A stretch of 15,341 nucleotides of DNA. It comes from Bordetella parapertussis (GTDB lineage: Bacteria; Pseudomonadota; Gammaproteobacteria; Burkholderiales; SG8-41). The DNA lies in the NCBI GenBank assembly GCA_945870465.1, contig CAMBSS010000104.1:1-15341 (forward strand). Direction: 5' to 3'. A program made the position numbers and the translations under genes. The notes beneath the pieces are model-generated. The model was not told the DNA's origin. It did no database searches and saw nothing but the letters and a program-made list of their open reading frames with translations. Shown piece by piece: positions 7,370 to 14,710 of the stretch (its first letter is position 1; each line of letters opens with the position of its first letter).

Positions 7370-8797
7370 TTAACGGGTGCTGGCACGCGTGGCGACACCG
7401 CGGCTTTTCAGGAACGCGATGGCCTGCGATAACTCGTAGTCGCTTTTGGCGACGACTTCACCCGGTTCCACCTTGGTGTCTTTTTCGTCGACGTCCTTGG
7501 GGCGCGGCGACGGCGTGAAGTTGAACGCATTGGCAACCGGCGCCGACGGCGCGGCAGCTTTCTCGTCCTTGCTGCGGTCGTTGCTCAGGTGCTTGTCGAG
7601 ATCGGATTCGCGCAGCTTCAATCCCGGGTCGCGGCTCGAGCTGCCGTCGTCGAGAATGATGTCGGGTACTATGCCCTTGGCCTGGATCGAGCGGCCGTTG
7701 GGCGTGTAATAGCGCGCCGTGGTGAGCTTGATCGCAGTGCTGTTGCCGAGCGGTAATATGGTTTGCACCGAACCCTTGCCGAACGTCTGCGTGCCCATGA
7801 TGACCGCGCGCTTATGATCCTGCAGCGCGCCGGCGACGATTTCGGACGCCGACGCGGAGCCGCCGTTGACCAGCACGACCATCGGCACGTTTTTAACTTC
7901 CGCCGGCAGGCGGCTCAGGTAATCGTCGCGCACGCGGCCGCGCAGGTAGTTTTCCGGGCTCGCGGTGAGGCGCATTTTTGCGTCCTCGGTGCGGCCGTCG
8001 GTATAGACCACCAGCGTGTTCTGCGGCAGGAAAGCGGCGGACACCGCCACTGCGCCGTTGAGGAGGCCACCCGGATCGTTGCGCAGATCGAGCACGATGC
8101 CGCGCATCGCGCCCTGGTTCTGCTTGTAGAGGTTCTGGATCGCAGTCGCCAGCGTTTCGCCGGTGTGTTCCTGGAACTGGGTGACGCGGAAGTAGGCGTA
8201 GCCGGGCTCCAGCAGCTTCGACTTAACGCTCTGGATCTTGATGATGGCGCGCGTGAGCGTGACGATGATCGGCTTGGGGTCGCCCTTGCGCACGATGGTG
8301 AGCATGATCTGCGTGTTGGGTTTGCCGCGCATGCGCTTGACCGCGTCGTTCAACGTCATGCCCTTGACCGAGGTGTCGTCGAGCTTGACGATGAGGTCAC
8401 CCGATTTGACACCCGCGCGCGCCGCCGGCGAATCGTCGATCGGAGAGACGACTTTGACGAAACCGTCTTCCATGCCGACTTCGATGCCGAGCCCGCCGAA
8501 TTCACCCTGAGTGCCGACTTGCATTTCGCGGAAGGCGTCCTGATCGAGATACGCGGAATGCGGATCGAGCCCGGCGAGCATGCCGGTGATCGCTTCGGTG
8601 ATGAGTTTCTTGTCTTCGACCGACTCGACGTAGTCGCTCTTGATGCGTCCGAACACCTCGGTGAATGCGCGCAGCTCTTCGACCGGCAGCGGGCCCAGCA
8701 CGTCGCGCTGCGCCACCGCCGAGAAATTCAGCGAGATCATGACGCCGAGGCACACGCCCAGCGTGATTAAACCGATTTGCTGCAGTTTGCTGCGCAT
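7370..8797 (-). CDS. ctpA: Carboxy-terminal processing protease (S41 family)
   Basis: 475-residue periplasmic serine protease of the CtpA/Prc family, which trims or degrades envelope proteins including peptidoglycan hydrolases. A signal peptide or anchor covers residues 4-29 (IGLITLGVCLGVMISLNFSAVA). A PDZ domain spans about 98-182 (GEFGGLGIEV to VRKGDPKPI). The catalytic domain has LDLRNDPGGLL at 236-246, the nucleophile Ser316 in NGGSASASEI and the general base Lys341 in TFGKGSVQ, 25 residues apart as in E. coli Prc. The C-terminal 75 residues are a charged, Pro-rich stretch ending in a helix (SDYELSQAIAFLKSR), usual in this family. GGGAG six bases before the ATG supports the start. It follows envC by 37 bases; pairing with an amidase activator suggests cell-wall maintenance. 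Confidence 0.96.
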   Translation of the reverse strand: MRSKLQQIGLITLGVCLGVMISLNFSAVAQRDVLGPLPVEELRAFTEVFGRIKSDYVESVEDKKLITEAITGMLAGLDPHSAYLDQDAFREMQVGTQGEFGGLGIEVGMEDGFVKVVSPIDDSPAARAGVKSGDLIVKLDDTSVKGMTLNDAVKRMRGKPNTQIMLTIVRKGDPKPIIVTLTRAIIKIQSVKSKLLEPGYAYFRVTQFQEHTGETLATAIQNLYKQNQGAMRGIVLDLRNDPGGLLNGAVAVSAAFLPQNTLVVYTDGRTEDAKMRLTASPENYLRGRVRDDYLSRLPAEVKNVPMVVLVNGGSASASEIVAGALQDHKRAVIMGTQTFGKGSVQTILPLGNSTAIKLTTARYYTPNGRSIQAKGIVPDIILDDGSSSRDPGLKLRESDLDKHLSNDRSKDEKAAAPSAPVANAFNFTPSPRPKDVDEKDTKVEPGEVVAKSDYELSQAIAFLKSRGVATRASTR

Positions 8798-8834
8798 TTC
8801 AAACTCCCGTGAGTACCCGCCGCACTGGTCAAAT

Positions 8835-10031
8835 TCACCTTAAATTGACCCAGCCGAGGGGGTCAAACGCCTCCCCCTGGTGCCTAATCTCGAAGTATAA
8901 ACCCGAATCCATGTTCCCGCCGCTGTTCCCGACGGCAGCCACCGTTTCACCGCCGCGCGTGGCGTCGCCGACCTGCTTGAACAGCGACTCGTTGTTGCCG
9001 TACAAGCTCATATAGCCCCCGCCGTGGTCGATGATCAGGAGGTTGCCGAAGCCGCGCAGCCAGTCCGCGAACACCACCCGCCCGGGCGCTATGGCTTTGA
9101 CTTCCTGGCCGGCAGCCGACGCGATAAAAAGTCCTTTCCACAGGACACCGCTGCCTTCCCTTGGGCGGCCGAAACGGTTCTTGAGTTCCCCGCGCACCGG
9201 CAGGCGGAGCTGGCCCTTGAGTTGGCCGAACGCGCCCGCACCGGCCGCGCCGTCGGGCAGGCGCTCGTTGCGCAGGGTTGGCGCCTTCGACGACGGTTTC
9301 GTGCGCGCCAGCATCTGGGTCAATTGGTCGACCAGCCGGGCCAGGCGGGTTTCATCGCGTTTTAACGTGGAAATCTCGCGCCGCTGCTTCTCGATCTGGC
9401 GCGACACCTTGATCAGTACGGCCTTGCGCGCGGCTTTTTCGCTTTCGAGGCGTTTGCGCTGCGCCTGTTGGGCGGCGTTGATCGCGGCCAGTTCGGCACT
9501 TTGTTGTTGCGTCTCCTCCGTAAGTCCGCTGATGCGACCAAGGTTCGTGCGCAGATTGCCTATGAGTTCTGCGCGCGCGCGCGCGAGATATGTCAGGTAG
9601 TGGAGTTCGCGCGCGATGCGGTTCGGGTCCTCGCGGTTCAACAGGAGCTTCAGTGCGTCGGGTTGGGCGCCGGTGTATTGCTGGTACAAGAGGCGCGCCA
9701 GCCGCTTGCGCTGGGTTTCGAGGTCGCCGCTGGTGCGGCGGTTTTGCTCGCGCAGGTCCGCCAGCCGTGCGTTGACCGTGCGCTGGTCTTCCGCAAGGCT
9801 GCGCAACGTGCGGTTGGTTTCGGAAATCGCGCGCTCGGACTCGCGTAGCGCATCGGCCGTTTCATTCTTGGTTTCTTCCGATGCCGCCAGCGTCTTTTGC
9901 AACGCATCGATGCGACTGCGCAATTGCTTCAGCTCTTCCTTTTGCGCGCTGGAAGGCGGGGCCGCCGCCTGCGCGCCGGCGCCCGGCATCAACAGGACCA
10001 GCGCGCAGAGCAGAGCGCGACTAGAACCCAT
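8835..10031 (-). CDS. envC: Murein hydrolase activator EnvC (degenerate LytM/M23 domain)
   Basis: 398-residue periplasmic protein that switches on division amidases (AmiA/B type) at the septum. A signal peptide covers about residues 1-23 (ALLCALVLLMPGAGAQA). Two long coiled-coil stretches follow (about 28-125 and 165-245), rich in Glu, Arg and Gln. The LytM domain is at 273-398, but its metal ligands are lost: the usual HxGxD is WKGLF (298-302) and the final HxH strand is LYFEIR (378-383). This pattern, and segments such as ADWLRGFGNLL and MSLYGNNESLFKQVG, agree with E. coli EnvC, which activates amidases without being a hydrolase. The ATG at 10031 and first codons lie inside the end of a palindromic repeat, with no good ribosome site. 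It probably shares a transcript with gpmI and ctpA. Confidence 0.93.
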   Translation of the reverse strand: MGSSRALLCALVLLMPGAGAQAAAPPSSAQKEELKQLRSRIDALQKTLAASEETKNETADALRESERAISETNRTLRSLAEDQRTVNARLADLREQNRRTSGDLETQRKRLARLLYQQYTGAQPDALKLLLNREDPNRIARELHYLTYLARARAELIGNLRTNLGRISGLTEETQQQSAELAAINAAQQAQRKRLESEKAARKAVLIKVSRQIEKQRREISTLKRDETRLARLVDQLTQMLARTKPSSKAPTLRNERLPDGAAGAGAFGQLKGQLRLPVRGELKNRFGRPREGSGVLWKGLFIASAAGQEVKAIAPGRVVFADWLRGFGNLLIIDHGGGYMSLYGNNESLFKQVGDATRGGETVAAVGNSGGNMDSGLYFEIRHQGEAFDPLGWVNLR

Positions 10032-10188
10032 CTCAAAAATACAACACTGACAAGCAACCGCCGATAAACGCCGCTTGACGCCGATAAAATTTCAGACTTT
10101 GACCAGAACCAAGGTCAATTTCCTTGAGCTTATCTGCGTTCATCTGCGTTCATCGGCGATTCCAAATTATTTTTGAGACCGCTTCTAG
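10021..10188. repeat. 168-bp imperfect palindromic element between gpmI and envC (MITE-like)
   Basis: Two half-elements face each other. The outer arms, 10021-10040 and 10169-10188, agree at 17 of 20 positions (CTAGAA and TCTCAAAAAT on one side, their complements on the other). Next come inverted 29-base arms at 10059-10087 and 10130-10158 that agree at 23 of 29 positions. The centre is TTGACC/GGTCAA (10099-10104 and 10113-10118) around an 8-base loop. The right arm contains the ten bases ATCTGCGTTC twice in tandem (10132-10151). Both ends are CTAG, which could be part of the inverted repeat or a 4-bp target duplication. The outer ends contain the gpmI stop codon and the envC start codon. No transposase is encoded. 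Confidence 0.75.
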
Positions 10189-11711
10189 ACAAAATCGATC
10201 AGCGGCCGGCCGGTCATTTCCGGCGGTTGCGGCAGACCCATCATCCTGAGCAGCGTCGGCGCCACGTCTTTCAGCGCGCCGTCCGCGGTGGTCGTCGCTT
10301 TGCGGCCGATGTAGAGCAGCGGCACCACGTTGAGCGTGTGCGCGGTATGCGCCTGGTGGGTGGCTTCATCGTGCATCATTTCCGCGTTGCCGTGATCGGC
10401 GGTGATCAGCACTTCGCCGCCGGCATCCTGCATGGCCTTGATCACGCGGCCCAGGCATTCATCCAGCACCTCGATGGCGCGCGTGGCGGCTTCCAGATTG
10501 CCGGTGTGGCCTACCATGTCGCCATTGGCGTAATTGCACACGATGGCGTCGTAGTGGCGCGATTGAATCGCGGCGACCAGCTTGTCGGTGACTTCGAATG
10601 CGCTCATCTCGGGTTTGAGATCGTAGGTCGCGACCTTGGGCGAGGGTACCAGCACGCGCTCTTCGCCGGCGTACGGCGTCTCGACTCCGCCGTTGAAGAA
10701 ATATGTGACGTGCGCGTACTTCTCGGTCTCGGCGATGCGCAACTGGCGCAAGCCCTGTTTGGACAGGAACTCGCCGAAACCGTTCGCGATACTTTGCGGC
10801 GCGTAGGCGGCGGGCATTTTGAAGTCTTCGCCGTAACTCGTGAGCGTGCAGAAAAAACCGAGCTTGGGCGCGTAAGCGCGTTTGAAGCCGCTGAAAGCGG
10901 GATCGGTCAGCGCGCGCGTCATCTGGCGCGCGCGGTCGGCGCGAAAATTCATGAACACGCAGACATCGCCGTCTTGCATGCGCGTCTCTGGCGTTATGGC
11001 GGTCGCCTGCACGAACTCATCGTTTTCTCCGCGCGCGTAGGCCATTTCCAGCGCCTTGACGGCATCGGCGGCCTGGTGCGCAGCTTTGCCCTGCGTGATG
11101 AGATCGTACGCGACCTCGACGCGCTCCCAGCGCTGGTCGCGATCCATCGCGTAATAGCGGCCGACGACGGAAGCGATGCGGCCAGCGCCGATTTGCGCGC
11201 ATTTGTCGCGCAGGAATTCGAGCGAGGCCAGCGCGCTGCGCGGCGGTGTATCGCGCCCGTCGAGAAACGCGTGCACGCAAATGTTTTTGACGCCCGCACG
11301 CGCCGCCATTTCGACCATCGCCGCAATTTGCGCTTCGTGGCTGTGCACGCCGCCGGGCGACAGGAGGCCGAGGATGTGCAGCGCCGAGCGGTTGGCGAGA
11401 GCGGTGTCGGTGGCTTGCTTCAGGACGGGGTTGCGAAAAAACTCGCCGCTCGCGATATCGGCTTCAATGCGCGTGTAGTCCTGGTAGACGACGCGGCCGG
11501 CGCCGATGTTGAGATGGCCGACTTCCGAATTGCCCATTTGGGCTGCGGGCAGGCCCACCCATTTCTCCGACGCGTTTATGGTGGTATGCGGGCAGGTGTC
11601 CCAGAAGAAGTTCCAGTGCGGTTTGCGCGCCTGGCAGATGGCGTTGTCGGCGCGCTCCTCGCGATAACCAAAGCCGTCGAGTATGACCAGCAGCACCGGG
11701 GTTACATTCAT
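10185..11711 (-). CDS. gpmI: 2,3-bisphosphoglycerate-independent phosphoglycerate mutase
   Basis: 508-residue manganese-dependent enzyme that interconverts 3- and 2-phosphoglycerate in glycolysis and gluconeogenesis. The alkaline-phosphatase-like metal core is complete: Asp12 in ILDGFGYRE, the phosphoserine nucleophile Ser62 in QMGNSEVGHLNIGAGR, HSHEAQ and DGRDTPP in the phosphoglycerate-binding domain, ANGDMVGHTG, and ADHGNAEMMHD (Asp439, His440) with His458 in HTAHTLNVVP. Length is normal for the family (about 510). The ATG at 11711 is followed by MNVTPVLLVILDGFG, a typical N-terminus. The stop codon at 10187-10185 lies within the end of the palindromic repeat. It is first in the gpmI-envC-ctpA run and diverges from the rhodanese gene, as in E. 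coli. Confidence 0.97.
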   Translation of the reverse strand: MNVTPVLLVILDGFGYREERADNAICQARKPHWNFFWDTCPHTTINASEKWVGLPAAQMGNSEVGHLNIGAGRVVYQDYTRIEADIASGEFFRNPVLKQATDTALANRSALHILGLLSPGGVHSHEAQIAAMVEMAARAGVKNICVHAFLDGRDTPPRSALASLEFLRDKCAQIGAGRIASVVGRYYAMDRDQRWERVEVAYDLITQGKAAHQAADAVKALEMAYARGENDEFVQATAITPETRMQDGDVCVFMNFRADRARQMTRALTDPAFSGFKRAYAPKLGFFCTLTSYGEDFKMPAAYAPQSIANGFGEFLSKQGLRQLRIAETEKYAHVTYFFNGGVETPYAGEERVLVPSPKVATYDLKPEMSAFEVTDKLVAAIQSRHYDAIVCNYANGDMVGHTGNLEAATRAIEVLDECLGRVIKAMQDAGGEVLITADHGNAEMMHDEATHQAHTAHTLNVVPLLYIGRKATTTADGALKDVAPTLLRMMGLPQPPEMTGRPLIDFV

Positions 11712-11737
11712 GATTTCTAATACTTTCTAGGCTCGTA

Positions 11738-11743
11738 TATAAT
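11738..11743 (+). promoter_or_regulatory. Candidate -10 box for the rhodanese-grxC-secB operon
   Basis: Perfect TATAAT on the plus strand about 105 bases before the rhodanese start. The -35 region (TTCTAA at 11715-11720, 17-base spacer) is weak. The box lies 27 bases outside the gpmI start on the other strand, so control of the two directions may interact. Confidence 0.45.
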
Positions 11744-11761
11744 GCCGCAACATTTTATGCC

Positions 11762-11801
11762 ATTTTGCGGTTAACTGCGGCTCGCGTGCGCCGCGCAAAA
11801 T
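11762..11801 (+). other. Possible stem-loop in the 5' leader of the rhodanese operon
   Basis: ATTTTGCG (11762-11769) is perfectly complementary to CGCAAAAT (11794-11801), and GCC just before it can pair with GGC at 11802-11804 allowing a bulge. The leader from about 11750 to 11847 is otherwise without a recognised motif; no known riboswitch is identified. Confidence 0.3.
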
Positions 11802-11847
11802 CGGCATTTCGCCGCTTTGATTCGACGCGATATCGCAGGGAAACCAA

Positions 11848-12279
11848 TTGGATACTTCGTTTTGGGTGTTTTTGCAGAAGAGCCCGATGAACATGATGCT
11901 GTTCGGCACCGCGGTGGTGACCGGCGGCATGCTGGTCGCGCCGCTCTTCAGCCGTTTGTTCGCGGGCGGCGGTGCGGCTCAAGTTGGCGCGATGGAGGCC
12001 GTGCAGCTGATCAATCGGCGCGATGCAGTGGTACTGGATGTGCGGGAAACCGCGGAATACGCGGCCGGCCATATTCCGAACGCGCGCAATATCCCATTCG
12101 CCCAACTGACTGACCGTTTGCGCGAAATCGAGAAACTAAAGTCGCGCCCCATCATCGTCAATGGAGCGCGCGCCGCCAAGGTGTGCGATGCGCTCAAGAA
12201 AGCCGGCTTCAATGAAGTGTTCGCGCTGCGCGGCGGCCTCGGCGGCTGGGTGGAGGCGAGCCTGCCGGTGGAGAAATGA
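11848..12279 (+). CDS. Membrane-anchored rhodanese-like protein lacking the catalytic Cys (YibN-like)
   Basis: 143-residue protein. Residues 15-37 form a membrane anchor (MMLFGTAVVTGGMLVAPLFS) and residues about 48-140 a rhodanese fold (MEAVQLINRRDAVVLDVRETAEYAAGHIPNARNIPF, later LRGGLGGWVEASLP). Active rhodaneses carry a Cys in a CxxxxR loop after the fourth strand; here that segment reads PIIVNGARAAK, with Asn where the Cys is expected and a shortened loop. Cys at 112 (KVCDAL) is in the following helix, not in the loop. The E. coli protein at the same place, YibN, as I recall also lacks this Cys and has been linked to the SecYEG/YidC machinery. The start is a TTG with AGGG seven bases before it; the next in-frame ATG (11887) would cut into the anchor. 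It heads the grxC-secB-gpsA run. Confidence 0.85.
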   Translation: MDTSFWVFLQKSPMNMMLFGTAVVTGGMLVAPLFSRLFAGGGAAQVGAMEAVQLINRRDAVVLDVRETAEYAAGHIPNARNIPFAQLTDRLREIEKLKSRPIIVNGARAAKVCDALKKAGFNEVFALRGGLGGWVEASLPVEK

Positions 12280-12295
12280 CGGTGGAGCTGTTCGC

Positions 12296-12553
12296 ATGCC
12301 CGCAATAAAGATGTACAGCACCGGTTCGTGCCCGTATTGCCAGATGGCGGAGCGCCTGCTGGCCGCCAAGGGTATTGCGGCATTCGACAAAATCCGCGTC
12401 GACCTCGATCCGGCGAAACGCACCGAGATGATGGAACTTACCGGACGCCGCACGGTGCCGCAGATTTACATCGGCGACATGCATGTCGGTGGATACGACG
12501 AACTTGCCGCCCTGGATCGCGCCGGCAAGCTCGACGAGTTATTGCGCGCCTGA
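12296..12553 (+). CDS. grxC: Glutaredoxin 3
   Basis: 85-residue dithiol glutaredoxin that reduces disulfides and glutathione mixed disulfides using glutathione. The active site is CPYC at 12-15, the cis-proline loop is TVPQIYIG at 53-60 and the glutathione-binding GGYDEL is at 65-70. Length equals the usual GrxC size (83-87). The ATG at 12296 has GTGGAG eight bases or so upstream and starts 17 bases after the rhodanese stop; the longer open frame from 12161 overlaps the rhodanese gene and is not used. The yibN-grxC-secB order is shared with enterobacteria. Confidence 0.95.
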   Translation: MPAIKMYSTGSCPYCQMAERLLAAKGIAAFDKIRVDLDPAKRTEMMELTGRRTVPQIYIGDMHVGGYDELAALDRAGKLDELLRA

Positions 12554-12587
12554 TCCTTCAATTCAATTAACACAGCTTGGAACCCTC

Positions 12588-13043
12588 ATGAGTGAATCGC
12601 CGCTGCCGACTTTTTCGATTGAAAAGGTCTATCTCAAAGACCTCTCGGTGGAAGTGCCGAACGCGCCGGAAATTTTTCTGGAGACGGAAGCGCCCACCCT
12701 CGAAGTCAACATCAACAGCGGCGCGCGCGCGGTGCAGGACGGCATGTTTGAAGTCGTGCTGACGGTGACCATTACCGCGCGCGTCAGGGAAAAAGCGATC
12801 TTTCTGGTCGAAGCTGCGCAGGCCGGCTTATTCCAGATCCGCAACGTGCCGGAGCCGGACATGGGCCCGTTGCTGGGCATCGCCTGCCCGAACACGTTGT
12901 TTCCGTATGCCCGCGAAACCATCTCGATGGTCACTGCGCGCGCCGGCTTTCAGCCGGTGATACTGGCACCCATGAGTTTCGAGAACATATATCAGCAGCA
13001 GCTGGAGCAGATGCAGGCGCCGCAGGGTTCCAGGCCCAACTAG
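12588..13043 (+). CDS. secB: Protein-export chaperone SecB
   Basis: 151-residue cytoplasmic chaperone that keeps precursor proteins unfolded and delivers them to SecA. The sequence matches SecB throughout: PTFSIEKVYLKDLSVEVPNAP, then VVLTVTITA, FLVEAAQAGLF, GPLLGIACPNTLFPYARE and the C-terminal helix PMSFENIYQQQLEQMQ. E. coli SecB has 155 residues. The tail after residue 143 is short and Pro/Gln-rich, without an evident extra motif. The ATG at 12588 is chosen because SecB proteins begin here (MSESPLP); the open frame upstream overlaps grxC. It follows grxC by 34 bases. Confidence 0.97.
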   Translation: MSESPLPTFSIEKVYLKDLSVEVPNAPEIFLETEAPTLEVNINSGARAVQDGMFEVVLTVTITARVREKAIFLVEAAQAGLFQIRNVPEPDMGPLLGIACPNTLFPYARETISMVTARAGFQPVILAPMSFENIYQQQLEQMQAPQGSRPN

Positions 13044-13091
13044 AGTATGTCCGCGCAAGAGGGCGGAGCCCCCCTTGTCCAAACCCGTTTA

Positions 13092-13099
13092 AGAGGAGG
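13092..13099 (+). promoter_or_regulatory. Ribosome binding site deciding the SH3-protein start
   Basis: AGAGGAGG lies 10 bases before the ATG at 13110. It favours that start over an in-frame ATG at 13047, only 3 bases after the secB stop, and gives a protein that begins directly with a signal peptide. Confidence 0.75.
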
Positions 13100-13109
13100 C
13101 TCTGGTTCC

Positions 13110-13580
13110 ATGAAATTACCCGGACAGTGTTTCCTCAGGTATTGCCGCGGCCTCGCGCTGTGCGGCGTGCTGCTGGCGGCGTGGGCGCCCGTCGCGCTCG
13201 CGGAATTCCGTTCCGTCGCCGACCACGCCGTGGTACTTTATGACGCGCCGTCGCTCAAGGCGAAGAAGCTGCATATCCTCGGTCGCAACTACCCGGTCGA
13301 AATCGTCGTCACGCTGGAGGGCTGGGCCAAGGTGCGCGACGCCGGCGGCGAGCTGGCGTGGATAGAAACCAAAAGCCTCAGCGAGCGCCGCAGCGTGATG
13401 GTCAAGGTGAATCTTGCCGATGTGCGCCAAGCCACGGATGACAAGGCGCCGCTGGCGTTTCAGGCCGAACAGAACGTGCTGCTTGACCTCGTCGAACTGA
13501 CGGGCACCGGCTGGGCGCGCGTGGCGCATCGCGATGGACAAAGCGGCTACATCAAACTCAACGTGGTGTGGGGTGTATGA
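13110..13580 (+). CDS. Secreted bacterial SH3-domain protein
   Basis: 156-residue exported protein. A signal peptide covers residues 1-31 (LALCGVLLAAWAPVALA, then EF). Two SH3-like modules follow: residues about 33-95 (VADHAVVLYDAPSLKAKKLHILGRNYPVEIVVTLEGWAKVRDAGGELAWIETKSL) and about 98-156, ending in GWARVAHRDGQSGYIKLNVVWGV. Such domains bind peptidoglycan or other envelope ligands; no catalytic domain is present. An SH3 protein between secB and gpsA is an arrangement I recognise from other betaproteobacteria. The stop overlaps the gpsA start in ATGA, so the two are coupled. A GC-rich hairpin (13056-13077) lies in the gap after secB. Confidence 0.85.
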   Translation: MKLPGQCFLRYCRGLALCGVLLAAWAPVALAEFRSVADHAVVLYDAPSLKAKKLHILGRNYPVEIVVTLEGWAKVRDAGGELAWIETKSLSERRSVMVKVNLADVRQATDDKAPLAFQAEQNVLLDLVELTGTGWARVAHRDGQSGYIKLNVVWGV

Positions 13581-14566
13581 AGCTTGCAGTGCTTGGCGCC
13601 GGTGCGTGGGGCACTGCAATCAGCATCAGCCTCGCGCCGCGACACGAGGTCGCACTGTGGGCGCGTAATTCCGCGCAGGCGCGCGACATCGCAGCGACGC
13701 GCGTCAATCTTGCTTATTTGCCGGGGTCGCGCATTCCGGACGCGGTGACCGTAACCGCGGATTTCGCCGCCGCGCTCGCTGGCTGCAATTTGATCCTGGT
13801 TGCCACCACGACGGCAGGTTTGCGCCCGACGCTTAAACAACTCGCGGCATCCGGCAACCAGACGCCGCTCATCTGGCTGTGCAAGGGCCTGGACACCGAC
13901 TCGGCGCAGTTGCCGCACGAGGTCGCCGCGGCCGAATTGAATGCGGCGTTGCCGCGCGGCGTGCTGTCGGGACCCAGTTTCGCGCAGGAGGTCGCGCGCG
14001 GTTTGCCCACCGCGCTGACGCTGGCTTCCGGCGATGCAGTGTTCGCGCAAAACACGGCGCGCGAGCTGCATCATGATCGGCTCCGAATTTATTCGGCGGA
14101 CGACGTGGCCGGAGTCGAAGTCGCCGGCGCAGTGAAAAACGTAATGGCCATTGCTGCGGGCATCAGCGACGGGCTTGGCCTGGGCTACAACGCGCGCGCG
14201 GCGTTGATCACGCGCGGCCTGGCTGAAATCACGCGACTCGGGTTGAAACTCGGCGGGCGCATCGAGACTTTCATGGGGCTGGCCGGTGTCGGCGATCTTA
14301 CGCTGACCTGCACGGGCGACCTTTCGCGCAATCGCAACGTCGGTCTCAAGATCGCGCAAGGTGTGGCGCTCGATAAGGTGCTGGGCGAACTCGGCCACGT
14401 CGCCGAAGGCGTTTACACCGCCAGGGCAGTCGACCGGCTGGCGCGCGAACTCGTCATCGACATGCCGATTACGCGAGCCGTGTGCCGCGTGCTGGACGGC
14501 CAGATCCCGGCGGCCGACGCGGTGCGCGAGCTGTTATTGCGCGATCCCAAGGCCGAACACCGTTAA
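13577..14566 (+). CDS. gpsA: Glycerol-3-phosphate dehydrogenase [NAD(P)+]
   Basis: 329-residue cytoplasmic enzyme that reduces dihydroxyacetone phosphate to sn-glycerol 3-phosphate, the backbone of membrane phospholipids. The N-terminal nucleotide site is LGAGAWGT (GxGxxG from Gly7 to Gly12). LCKGLD has Lys103, SGPSFAQEVARGLPTA is the usual loop, and the catalytic core has AVKNVMAIAAG with Lys187, GYNARAALITRG at 203-213 and GVGDLTLTC with Asp240. The ATG at 13577 overlaps the SH3 gene stop by four bases; an in-frame GTG at 13568 would add only three residues before the conserved MKLAVLGAG start. Size is typical of GpsA. Confidence 0.96.
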   Translation: MKLAVLGAGAWGTAISISLAPRHEVALWARNSAQARDIAATRVNLAYLPGSRIPDAVTVTADFAAALAGCNLILVATTTAGLRPTLKQLAASGNQTPLIWLCKGLDTDSAQLPHEVAAAELNAALPRGVLSGPSFAQEVARGLPTALTLASGDAVFAQNTARELHHDRLRIYSADDVAGVEVAGAVKNVMAIAAGISDGLGLGYNARAALITRGLAEITRLGLKLGGRIETFMGLAGVGDLTLTCTGDLSRNRNVGLKIAQGVALDKVLGELGHVAEGVYTARAVDRLARELVIDMPITRAVCRVLDGQIPAADAVRELLLRDPKAEHR

Positions 14567-14596
14567 TTCGCCCTGTTAAGCCCAAGTCCGGGCAGA

Positions 14597-14614
14597 TGTC
14601 AGGAGTCCCTGACA
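14597..14614 (+). other. Short inverted repeat downstream of gpsA
   Basis: TGTCAGG (14597-14603) and CCTGACA (14608-14614) form a 7-bp perfect stem with a 4-base loop, 30 bases after the gpsA stop. No T-tract follows, so it is at best a weak terminator or an operator-like site. Confidence 0.35.
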
Positions 14615-14710
14615 GACAATCCTATCCCGGGGTTGTAAGCTAACCAACCAAGGCAAAGACGATATTGACGCTGCGATTGCCAATTGTTTGGTGCATTGCC
14701 AGTGCGGTTG

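Noticed and set aside
7763..8770. A plus-strand frame open for 335 codons opposite ctpA
   Set aside because: Antisense shadow of the protease gene, His/Arg/Asp-rich with no motif.
9571..9583. Alternating GC run of 13 bases as a phase-variable tract
   Set aside because: It encodes part of the envC coiled coil in frame (ARAR); the length is not exceptional in a GC-rich genome.
10130..10158. Tandem ATCTGCGTTC as the seed of a CRISPR array
   Set aside because: Only two copies, directly adjacent with no spacer, and part of a larger palindrome; no cas genes nearby.
10173..11720. A plus-strand frame open for 515 codons opposite gpmI
   Set aside because: It mirrors the codon structure of gpmI, which has all catalytic motifs. 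The translation is rich in Arg, His, Val and Ala with no recognisable domain, as expected for the antisense of a GC-rich gene.
13056..13077. Terminator between secB and the SH3 gene
   Set aside because: A GC-rich hairpin with an internal loop is present, but there is no T-tract and the genes appear to be one operon.
14567..14710. A cyclic di-GMP riboswitch before the MshEN-like gene
   Set aside because: The gap has short stems and an AACCAACCAAGG stretch, but I could not match the conserved core of the GEMM riboswitch.
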